DNA of 64,000 nucleotides, from contig NC_031480.1 in NCBI RefSeq assembly GCF_000006565.2, forward strand, positions 3,321,529 to 3,385,528. Reading direction: 5' to 3'. A model generated the notes under the pieces. It made no database searches. It was not told the DNA's origin and was given only the letters and a program-made list of their open reading frames with translations. This DNA is from Toxoplasma gondii ME49. Lineage: Eukaryota; Apicomplexa; Conoidasida; Eucoccidiorida; Sarcocystidae. Each line of letters starts with the position of its first letter. The stretch's first letter is position 1. The position numbers and the translations under genes are program-made. Shown piece after piece: positions 22,740 to 33,513 of this stretch.

Positions 22740-25700
22740 ATGGACGACTTCAGTCCGGGTCGCAGGAGCCCCCGAGGGATATCGCGGGAGGCCGCTGACC
22801 GGCGGCGCGGATCGCCGCGGTGGCCGAGCAGGGACAGGGAGGAGAGGAGGTCTCCGTGGCGCTCTTCATCGTCTCGCGGCAGGGGCGAGGAGATCTTCCC
22901 CAGCCGCGGCGGAGTGCGCAGAGAAGGCGCCTCTCCAGAACCGAAGTCGGGGAGAGACCTGCCCCGCGCGAACAGCGTGCAGCGCGACGACGAGCTCGCG
23001 AGCAGGCGGCGGGCGTCGGGCCGTAGAGACTCCCGAGAAGGAGTCGGAAGAGACAGAAGGACCTCGACGCAGCGGGACGCGCGAGGACCGCTGTCCCCGC
23101 CGTACGGGTCGCAGCGCCGCTTCGAGCGCAGGTCGCCGTCGCCGTACAGAGGCGGCGAGAGGGAGGCTCGTTCGCGAGGCGAGAACGACCGGAAGCGGGG
23201 TCGGTCGCGAGAGAGCAGTGAAGGCGGTCGACAGGTCCGGCGGGAGAGTCGGCGCATCGAGGAAGGCGAGGAAGGAGGCTTCTCTCACTTTGGCTACCGC
23301 GGCGACGAAGGCAGGCGCGACGAGCCCAGGGGGGACCGTGGTGGGCGGGGCGGAGAGGACTGGAGACGAGAAGACCCGGGAAGAAGAGTTCTGAGCGAGA
23401 GAGACGAGGAGTTCGCGAGTCGAGACAACGGCGCCGGAAGAGACCGCGAAGCGCGGGAGACAGATGAGAGAGAGTCCTCGCTGTCTCGCCCACTGCCGCG
23501 AGACAAAAGGTCCCGAGACGACTCCAGCGAGCGCCGCGAGGATCGACAAGGCTCCCGGCGCGGCACCGTCGCCTCTCTCGAAGATCGCAGCCGGCGGAGA
23601 GTCAGCCGTTCTCCGGGCCAAGGGAAAGAAAAGCAGGAACGGGGCAGTCTCTCTTCTTTTTACTCGGTTCGAGAGAGAGAGGAGAGAGAGGGAAGAGAGG
23701 AGCGAGAAGAGAAGGGGGAGAGAGGCAGCGAGAAGGCGGACGAGCTTCCACGCGGGGAGAGGAGGGGAGGAAGCGTCGCAGAAGCTTCGCGAAGAGCTGA
23801 GGGGGAGAAAGACCGCTTCAGTGGCGGGCGAGAGGAAACCTCCAGGAGACGAGAGTCGCCTACCGGCAGGCGAAGGCTCTCCAGCGACTCCCTCAGGCTT
23901 CCAGAGACAGGCAGAGACAGAAGCAGCGACTCCATTGGCGAGCGAGGAAGACGGTCACCTCCGCGAGGGAAGGACGACCGAGATGAACCCAGACGAGAAG
24001 ATGATAGCGGACGCGGTGACAATCCGCCCGTGGGCCGGAGAGAGAGAAGCGGAAGTGCGCAGAAGAATGAGGCCAGGCGAAGCGCGACTCGAGAAGAAGA
24101 GAGAACCAAGACCCGCAGAAACCGCGTCTCGTCTCTCTCGCCCGAGACCGACAAAGGAGAACCCGCGAGTGTGTCGTTCCAGGAAGCTGGGAAGAAGCCC
24201 CCTAGACGCCTTCCGTTGCCGCCTCCGCCTCTCGTTTCGCGAGGAGGGCGAGGCGAACGCGACGGGGAGGAGGACAAGGCGGGACCCAGGCCTCGACGCG
24301 GAAGCGAAGACAACTCGAGAGAAAACCATAAGCGAATGGACGACCGAAACCGCGACCACGCTCCTCAGTCGCCGGTGGCGGCCCGGCGACGCCAGACGTC
24401 CTTTTGTCTGCGTATTGAGAATCTGCCTTCGTCCCCATCGCGGTCGGAGATAGCGGACCTTCTCCGCGACTGCTGTGGTATTCGCGTCCCGATAGACATG
24501 GTGGAACTCTTCCCCGCAGACGCCCGCGCCGTGGTGTATCTACAATCTCAGCAACAGGCGGAGAGTGCGCAGTACAGGCTCCACCGGCGGACGCTGAGGA
24601 ACTGCCGCTTAGACGTTTTCCTGGGAGACCGGGCCGCAGGGCGAGACAGCCGAGACGACGACATCCCGCAGAGAGACAAAGCTCGCGAAGACTCGAGGGG
24701 CTCGCGGTCTCCGCGGCGCCGCGGCGCTTCTCCAGGACGGGGCGAGGAGGCACGGGAGAGGTGCGCGTCTCCGGCGGGGTCCTCATTTCGCATTTTGCGT
24801 CCGCGCTCGCCCCCGGGGCCGACGGGCGGCCGGGCTTCGTCTCCGGTTCGCCGGGGCCGCCGGTCCCCGCCGCGCCCTTTGATCATCCGACCCGGGCCCA
24901 GCGGCGGGGCCTTCCCTGGGGGCATCGAGGTCCTCCCCACGGATTTCGCCCGCGGAGACAGAAGAAGGGACGAGGACGATGAGCGGCGCGGACAGAGAGG
25001 CGCGGACCGACGAGGGTACGGCCGGGGGTCGCTGTCTCCTCGAGGAAGGTCGGCGTGTGGCGCCCGAGAAGCTGGCAGCTCACGGTCTCCAAAGAGAAGA
25101 AGAAGAGACGAGGACCTTTCCAGCGACAGCCGCAGGCGCCGCACCAGTCGCTCGCTTTCACGGTCACCCATGAACGGCGACGACAAGGGCCCGGGACTAG
25201 ACCGAGGGAGGACCCGAGACGACAGATCAGCCTCCCGAGAAGGCAGAAAGGCGTCAGTTTCGCAGTCGTCACGACGTGGCAGAGAGGCCGGCGAGAAGGA
25301 GAAAGGAGAGAAGGGATCGTCCCTCTCGCCTGAAGGACGAGGCGGGAGACTGAGCTCCAGCAGGCCCTACACGGGCCCAGAGGAGACCTCCCGGGAGCCG
25401 AAGGCTGGCGCGTGCTCAAATCTTGGGCCGCGTCCGCGGTCGCGCTCCCCGCCCCAAGGAGGTTCGCGCCGCTTCGGGGGCCTCGGCGGGCCTCACGGGT
25501 CGACGCCAGGCATCTCCATTCGCCTCGCTGGGCGAGGAGGCTCGTCTCGGGACTACATGGACGGCAGAGGCCCCGGAAGTGGGGGCCGAGGCAGGTCGCC
25601 GTCCCCTCATTCCAGGGTAAGCGTGTCCATCTGACCAGTCTGTGCTGTCCTTGTCGTACACAGGTCTTCGTAGGAATCAAGTGACGCTTCGCTCCATTCG

Positions 25701-28700
25701 TTCTTTAAAACTTAGGTTCGAGTTTGGAGGAAACGCGATTTCCATCTCGTGCTTCTTTGGTTTTATAACATTCGGACTATCCTGCAAACTTTCGTTCTGT
25801 TTCGTTCGTGCTGCGTTCCGTCTAAAACTAGCCAGTGGCCGCTACACAGTACTTAAAGAGTCACACACGCTCTCCGGAGGTGTGGCGCTCCAGCGTGTCC
25901 TCTATGTGCGTCTCGATAGTGCGTTTCTTCCTCTTGCGTTTTTTGCGCGGCTGCGCGAACTTCTCATTCCGTCTGTGTGTTGTCTTCTCTTTTCAGCGAC
26001 GAGGCGGCTCGCCTCGGCGGGGCTGGAGGCCCCCGGCGCCCCGCTTCGGACTGGGCTCCGTGAGTCGGTCTCGGTCGCGGGCATCGCACTCGCTGACAGC
26101 GTCAGAGAAGAGCGACAGGCGCGAGCGTGACGAAGACACGAAGGGCGAGAAGCGGAGAGACAGCGTGGTGGACGGGAAGTCCCGGCGACGGTCGCTGAGC
26201 CGGCGGTCGCAGGAGCGCGAGGGTGGCGCGAGGAGCGACACTGACGAGCGAAACAAGGCCCGGGGCCCGTCGCCCCTTAACCGCGAGAGGGCCAGCGACG
26301 TGCCCGGCGGCGAAAGGAGACAGGAGCGAGACCGGAGCTCTGGGCGTCTGGGAGCCGAGAGACGCGACAGAAGCGTCAAGCAGAATCCGCAAGAAAAAGC
26401 CATGCTGCGGCTTCACGAGCGAGGAAGGTGCACACCCTGCAGACAGATCATCAAGGGCCTCGAGTGCTTTCGAATCTCCACCTGTCCCTACTGCCACCAT
26501 GCGGAACACGACCCTATGTACAACCGCCCAGGCGTTGAGGTAAGAGGCGGCCCTTTGGAAATGCGTGCAGTTCTAGGTGGGATGAAATTTGTGAAAGCCA
26601 CCCTGCTGGGTTTTGATGCCTGCTGCGACATCAAAGTTGTGCCTCGTCCGGTTTAGGCTCGCGTTCTTACGTGGCTGTTCGCCTGTCTGTGCATGCATTT
26701 GCGAAAAAAGCTTTCTTGCACGGTTCGCTTGCGTCTCGCGGTCACGTGACCGTGCATCGATCTCGTTTTCATGCCCAGGACAAGACCCTTCTAGTTTTTG
26801 CGCGCCCGGAGCGTGGTCCGCGTGGATGCGCTATTCGCGCAAGAGTGTTATTTTTCGGTAGTGAGACCCAGCGTTGGCTCCGTCGTTCCTTTTCATGAAT
26901 CTTTCACTCTGCTTCTCTTGCGCTGTCCTCGATCTTTGTTTTTCTGTCCCTTTCCGGGTCTTTCAGGAACCCGAGCTGGAGGCGTCTTCGCTCCTTTCGC
27001 TAGCCTCCGCGGGGCTGCAGGCACTCCGAGACGGCGTGGATGCAGGCGCGGGGCAGCAGGGCGAGGAAGAGAGCCGTCCACGAGGTCGATCTGCGTCTTT
27101 GTCTCCGTCGGCAAAGTCACAGACAAAACCTGGCGGAGGCAACTCCGCGCTGTCTCCGATGGTCCTAAAACAGCATCTGGCCGGGACGTGCCTGCCGTGC
27201 TCGGAGTACAAGCAGGACCGATGCCGGCGCGGAGACAGCTGTCCCTTCTGCCACCACAGCGATCACTTGCCGAAGGGCGAGAAGGCGAAGGGCGAGCCGA
27301 AGAAGAAGGAGGCGAAGAAGCTCGACTCGAAGGAGCAGCAGGAAAGGTACGCTCTGGAGCGCCACGAGAAGGGTTGGTGTCGCCCGTGCAAGAAGTACTT
27401 CGCGAAGAATGCGGAGTGCCCGGCAGTGAAGAAGAACCAGCCTTGTCTGTACTGTCACCATGAAGACCATCGCGACGACATGCCTTCGCGCATTCAGAGC
27501 CGACAGCCTTCGCCCGAGCGTGCGTCGCCTCCTGCGGAACCCCTAAAGATGGAGGAGGCTCCGCCGCAAGACACATCGGCTCCTCTCTTAGCGTCGCCGC
27601 CCCATAGTCTCCACTCGCCCTCCAGTCTCTGCTCGCCGACTGCACAGGGAGCCATGGGCGAACAGGGGAATGCAGGCCCGGCCATTTTGCGCCCCGGCGA
27701 CCCCGCAACCCGATTGGAGAACTTTGTGTTTGCGGACCCCGCACAGCAAAGAAAGCACGAGAAGGGACTTTGCTTGCCGTGCAAGTTCTACGTCTCCGGC
27801 CGGCAGTGCTACAAAGTCGAGCAGGGATGTGTCTACTGCCATCATCCGTCTCATCTCTCTCTCGCTGTGGTAAGACAAGCATCGTGTCTCTGGAAACGCA
27901 CGCGTCACTTCTATTCAGACTCTCGACTGACTGCACCTACAGAATCTTCACCTCAGTCTTCGTCATGGTCTTTGTAGGCTTCGTCATGGCGTTCACTAAA
28001 TTCGTCTTCATCGTATAATTTCCATCGTTGTTGCCTGAGTTTTTTCATCGTGGTCTTCGTAGTCTTCACAGTGCGTCCTGGTGTCCACTTTGATACGTCA
28101 TCACGTGGCAACGTATTTCCGCGTGCGTTGTATCGTTCCTCATTTGCGGCCTGTTGGGGGTTAGGGAAGTAGGGTGGATTATATATATATATATATATCA
28201 AGATTTATTGAGACCGGCGTCCACTCAGTGTTTACGCTGCATCGCTTGAAGTAGTGACGCTTAACAGATGCTGTCGGTGGAAGCTTAGTTGATTGCCGTC
28301 GGCTGAGTAGATTCAGCGTTCAGCTTTCATGGACATATTGAACGAAACGGGATGATACCACCGGTCGTGAATTGCGCGGTTCTCTGTGCCTTTTGTGTTG
28401 CTGCCCCTCGCTCTCTCGACTGTCTGCAGCAGGGACTGAGCCAGCACGCTGATGGCACGGGGCTGCCGTGCCTGCAGAAGGTTCGAGAGCAGCACGAGCA
28501 GGGCGTGTGTCGCCCCTGTGTCCACCACTTCGTTCCAGGGCTGACTTGCGCGTGGGGCGTTCAGTGTCTCCTGTGCCACCATCCGCAGCACGGAGACCGC
28601 TCGAGTCCCAGTTTCTACCTCAAGTGGGAACATGACCGCAACGTGTGCCTGCCTTGTGCCAAGGCACATGTCTCAGGCCACGGCGGCTGTCCAGAGAGCG

Positions 28701-31018
28701 ACAACTGCGGCTACTGCCATGACCCAGTCCACAGCGACCCCACAAGCGAGCTGCACTTTGCGCGCGTGCTTCACGCCCGAGGCGTCTGCCGGCCCTGCCA
28801 ACAGTTCCTTCAGGGGACTTGCCCTCTCGAACAGCTTTGCTGTCCCTTCTGTCACAACCCGCAGCACTTGGGCGGCTTCGCGGCTGAGAAGGAGGGCGAG
28901 AGGGAGCGAGGTGCCGAGGGCGCGGGCCCGCCGGGGCGCGGGGCCGTCGTTCCGGTGTCCAAGATTGGGCCAGCAGCCCCGCCCGGCCATGCGCTGTTCA
29001 TGCGGCCTCCGGGGACGGACGGACGCACCGCTCCCGGCCTGCCCTTCCCGCCTCAACAACCTGCGGGCAACGTGCCCCTGTCTCACCCGGGGCTCCCCGG
29101 GCCCCCAATGGGTCACCCGCCACCACTGGCGCACCCCGCCGGAGTCGGCGCTGCGGGAATGTTCCCTGGGCCTCCGCATCATCCGGTGCGGCCGGCCTTC
29201 GTGTACGGAGGCGTGCCGCCGCCCTCAGGAACGGCCGTCGCCGGCTCGCCGTTCCCCGGCCAGCCGCCGATGTTCGCTGGCGCCGGCGCAGGCGCGGCGC
29301 TCCCTGGGAACCCAACGAAGCCGCAGAAGGAGGAGAGAGAAGGCGCTGGGGAGGCCGGACCGGGCGAAGGCGTGAAGGAGTCGTTGGGCCTCCCGGTCGG
29401 CGTGATTGCTGCGCCTCCCGTGCTGGGGGGCGCGCCGAAGGAGGAGGAACAAGGCGCGAAGGAAGAGGAGGAACTGGATCCCGTGGCCGCAGCAGCGGCA
29501 GCCTACGCAAAGGAACAAGAGGCACGACAGGTGCTCCTTCAGAACCAGTCAGTGATGCAGACCCCGCAAAGCATGACCGGACCGTCGCCTCCTGGGGGAT
29601 CTCCGTGGGGCGTGCCTTACATGCAGCCGCCGCCTCCTGGCGCAGCGCCCTGGGGCGCTCCAGGGGCGCCGCACCCGCCTTCGGGGTCGATGCCAGCGGG
29701 TACCCCACAGGGGCCTCACCCCATCGGCGTGGGTCCCCCGCCGCCAGGCCCGCCGGGCACAGCAGCGCGCCCCTCGCACCTTCTGCCCACGCCTCCAGGG
29801 GCGCCTGGGGTTCCACCCCCCGGCTCCCGCCAGCAAGCCCAGATGGGCCCACCGCTGGCGATGGGAGGAGATAGGGCGATGCCTTCGATGCCCGGAGCGC
29901 CCCCTCCAGGCGCCGCACCACCGGCGCCCATGTACGGTATGGCGCCCGCCATGGGGCGCCCCCCTGCCCCCGCGCAAGCCCCAGGGAGCTTCTGTGGACC
30001 CATTGGGTCTCCAGCGGGGATCCGGCCTCCGCAAGGTCCTCCAGGAGCAGTGGGGACAGGCGGGCCTCCAGGTTACATGGGCTCCGAGAGCAGCTTCGGC
30101 GTGTCTCACCTTGCGCCTGGTCAGCGGCCGGCTCCGCCGCACCCGCACGGATCGCCGGCTCCCTTCGCTTCCCCTTCGGCCCAGAAACCTTCGCCACCGC
30201 CCTTGATGGGCTGGGGTGCCCAGCCGCTAGTGGCCTCGCAGCCACCGCCTCCTGGGGGGCATCTGACCCCTCAGGGCGATGCCGGGCAGGGCGTGGGCCT
30301 GGCGGGCCCGCCTCCAGGGATGTCCCCGGCGATGGGGACGGGGGCGCCGCCGCCGCCTCCTCCGCCTCCAAGTGGAAGCCCCAGCGATGGCTTCGGAGAC
30401 AGCTCGGCACAGGCTTCGGGTTCTTCTTTCCAGGCCTCGCTGGCCGCGAAGAACCCTGCGGCGGCAGCAATGTTGGAAGCTGCGCAGCAAGCGGCTCAGG
30501 CCGCAGCCTCAAAGATCGGCTCGTCCAACTCCTCGCCGCCTCCGCCTCCCTCTCAGTCGTTCCTTAACCAAAGCAGTCGCGTTCCGGGCATGTCCCCGGC
30601 GGCGGCTGCGGCGGCCGCGGCTGCAGCGGCCCTAGCGGCCGCTGCCATGGCTGCAAAGAAGAAGGGCGAGGAGGCCCAGAAGGTGCGAGACATGGAGCAG
30701 CCCCAGGGATCCAAGCCGTCGCAGGCGATGGCGGGCCTTCCCGCAGGCCACGCTACTATGGGGACGCCCCTGCCGTCGCCCTTCGGCTTCTCCGTTGGAA
30801 GCCGGAGCGGCGGGTTGGCTTCGGTCGTGGAAGCGGCTAAGGCGGCAGTCGCCCAGAAGGCCCTTCTCGCGGCCAGGGAGGCCCAAGAGGCACCTACCGC
30901 CGCGCCAGATAACCCACAGAACCTCCCTGCCGGTGTGCTGGCTGCTGCGGAAGCCGCCAAGGCTGCAGCGGCGGCCATCAGCGCCTCGCTGGCCGGCGTC
31001 GGAGGTTTCACAGGGTAA
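22740..31018 (+). CDS. Giant SR-rich, RRM and seven-fold CCCH-type zinc-finger RNA-binding protein
   Basis: Exons 22740-25616, 25997-26539, 26967-27869 and 28430-31018 join entirely in phase 0 to give 2303 residues. Junctions are CCAGG/GTAAGC, TTTTCAG, TTGAG/GTAAGA, TTTCAG, TGTG/GTAAGA and CTGCAG. Residues 1-550 are Arg/Ser/Glu/Gly-rich like splicing-factor RS domains. An RRM lies at about 554-630, with CLRIENLP as the RNP2 strand and ARAVVYL as the RNP1 strand. More RS sequence follows. Seven zinc fingers start at His 1099, 1210, 1273, 1404, 1463, 1509 and 1556. Each reads H-x4-C-x-P-C-x(7-10)-C-x(5-8)-C-x2-C-H-x3-H, a CCCH finger with extra Cys and His. Residues about 1610-2120 are Pro/Gly/Met-rich, then Ala-rich. 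A nuclear role in mRNA processing is inferred. Without splicing the first frame would stop at 25634. Confidence 0.8.
28180..28199. repeat. (TA)n microsatellite
   Basis: About ten TA units in the third intron of the zinc-finger gene. Confidence 0.85.
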
Positions 31019-33513
31019 ACCTGAGGGCCAGAGAGGCGCGCGAAAAACAGGCAAAGTGTGGGCTGTAACTGCGTGAGGCCCAAGTGGCAACGTACCCGAC
31101 GCTAGGTCAGCACAGTGTCTGGGCGTGTCGTCAGATGTAACAGTCGCTGCATGTGGGAGAGAAGGCACGGCTCAGGGATCAGGACAACTTTTGCCTCAAA
31201 CGTCTCCCCCTCTTCTGCAAGTCGGTGTATAGACGGCCGCCACATTCGCGAGGCCCAAAAGCCCTGCTTCGGTTCGTTCTTCTGATATTCCCAGCGCCGC
31301 CTTTCTTTGTCGGTCCCCTCGCGTTTCGTGCTTTCTTTGCCCTTGCAAGGTGGAGAACCTAGAACCGGGCGCTCCACGACATGCACCTTTGGGGATCCCG
31401 GTTCCACATGTGCGTGCATGATGCTACAGCGTGCCACCAGGGGGGAAGTCTAGACCGCACATAGGGAATGTAGATGAGTTCAGCAAGAGTTCACCCGGTG
31501 ACAGCAAAGCGTTTTTGCGTTGTTGGCTGCCATAAAGAGCTATACACTCGAGGGTATGTGTGGCCGGGAGTCTTTCCCATTTCAGGCATGTAGACGTGCA
31601 AGAAGTATACAGAAAGACTTAGAACTGTTACTTCACCTCATGCGTCTATATGTTTACAATTTCACGGGTTCCTTCGCGGCGCCGTTAACCTATGTTTTTC
31701 AGCGTTTTTGCATGCCGTTTCAACCTAGGCGGAGCTCATGTCTGTCAGTGTCCACATTACAGCAGACAAGAGCTGCTATTCGTGCTTTTGTTGCCTCATC
31801 TGCCGTTTCTAGTGCGTTGCGCCTCGGTCTCGTCGCTTCCGTCCACATGCTATCTGGAGGGGAATGAGGAGCATGCCTCAAAAACACGTTTCTATCCTTG
31901 TACCTCAAGTTATAGACAGTCGAATGATCCGCGAGGAAACGGACCCGTCCACACACACTCCCGGAACCAGAAGACACGGGAAATCCGTACGTACACGTGC
32001 CCATAAATCCGTATCAATTTAAATGTAACGCTCGATGCTCCTTCACGAATATATCATTAAGAGCGTCGTTGTAAACAGGAAACGTTTATGCATCTGTAAC
32101 GAATAGACAAGGCGGTCGCGTGTTTCCAACGTGCGTTTAAAACGAGCACTCACTACCATGCAGGCGCTGCACTTGCTCAAAGTGTGCACAGCCGGCTTCT
32201 GCAGCTGGCGGAGCAGAAACGGTTCCATCCGACACCTCCGAAATAGTTCAAGACAACAGCGTGACCAAAGACATGATCTGATAAAGGCATATATGAGCAC
32301 GCTGGATGAATTAGTAGAGCCCCATTCCAAATTAGGACTTCTCGAGCTCCCAAGTCCATCAGACACACAGAAGACGTGAAAGCCGCGCGGAATGGATTCC
32401 GTTTCTTTAGGTTCTCCGTGGTTCCCTTCATTTCGAGATGCCAAACAACGCAACTACCGCTTTAGCTGGAGTCCTGTTGTCGGCTTCTTGAAACCGTAGC
32501 TCATCACTGGATTGCTGCGGCAGGGCTTCAAGTTGCGGCTCACAGATGCCAACCCCTCGCAGCTCTCCTGTTTTGTTCTGTGATTAAAATCAGGGGCAAA
32601 TGAACGGTTTTAGCAGTTTATGTGCACCAGACGGGTCCCCAAGAAAATTGCGGAAGTCGCTGCCGCTTCCCTACTTTGTAAACGGCGTATGCAGTATCCG
32701 AGAAACAAAAAACTGAACTCGAGAATTCCCACACTTGCGAATGCTGTGCTCCGATCCTACGTCGCAATCTCCCTTTAGGGCCTGTCGAGAACAGAGCTCT
32801 GCGGGAGACGCTGGTTTGTTTGGCAAGATCATCCTTAAGTATCTCGACATGTGTGTGTGCCTGCGTTGGCAATTCCCACGATTTACTTTCCTGTGACAGA
32901 TAAGGAGTCTGCATTTGTTGACACGCCTTACTGTGGGGGTTTCGAGTGTGTCCCCCCCTTTTCAAACGGCGCCCTTCCCGGTGAGGAAAGACGAGACAAA
33001 CGATCCACGGCGACACTAGAAGCAGCCCGACACGGTAGTATAGGCGTGAAAACCGAGGGAGCTTCACACTCTTTGAAAAAGTACCCCACCCCAGGTTCCG
33101 GATACCAGATCACCTCGAAGGAAACCATCGATGCCAAGACTTTCCCATATCTTCCAAGCGACCGCCCCTGGGACGTTACCTTTCCGTACCGGGAAAAACC
33201 AACAAGTGTGTTCCCTGCCGTCGCTTTCGACCCGAATCCCTTAAACCCTCGCACCGCTTGATGTCATCCTGCACCTTGAGGTCACGCGCGACTCGCCCCT
33301 TTAGAAGCATGTACACGCTCATGGATGCCCATACATCAATGTGCTAGCACGCCCGGAACTCCTCCACATTTCCCTTGCTACCTCCCTCGCGATCCCCCAG
33401 TCCCTCTGCGTCATCCACGCCGGAGAGCCTCGATTGCACATTCCCCTACTTTAGTGACGGTATCACAGACAACTGTCTCTCGTCTTTACTTATTGAGCCT
33501 TCCGTCATACGCC
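31019..33513. other. Convergent gene-end region with one doubtful reading frame
   Basis: About 2.5 kb between the zinc-finger gene (+) and PCNA (-), expected to hold both 3' UTRs. The only stretch with coding character is the frame at about 32876-33261, listed separately. A frame at 32161-32379 starting MQALHLLKVCTAG could not be joined to it in phase. Confidence 0.5.
32876..33261 (+). CDS. Doubtful ORF or terminal exon, no family
   Basis: An open frame preceded by a good acceptor (TTTACTTTCCTGTGACAG at about 32882-32899) and ending at a stop at 33261. It reads like folded protein rather than low complexity, for example YPTPGSGYQITSKETIDAK and PSDRPWDVTFPYREKP. The acceptor would need a preceding exon ending one base into a codon, and I found none. 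The opposite strand is also open for 108 codons, so the open frame may be partly a matter of composition. It could be a short gene, a terminal exon or a decayed fragment. No start codon in this frame looks convincing. Confidence 0.3.

Noticed and set aside
22750..25680. Several long open frames on the - strand and in other + frames (up to 329 codons)
   Set aside because: They are shadows of the GC-rich, Arg/Ser/Glu-coding first exon of the zinc-finger gene.
28998..30512. 504-codon - strand frame rich in Arg, Pro and Ala
   Set aside because: Antisense of the Pro/Gly/Ala-rich fourth exon; its composition mirrors the sense strand and it has no domain.
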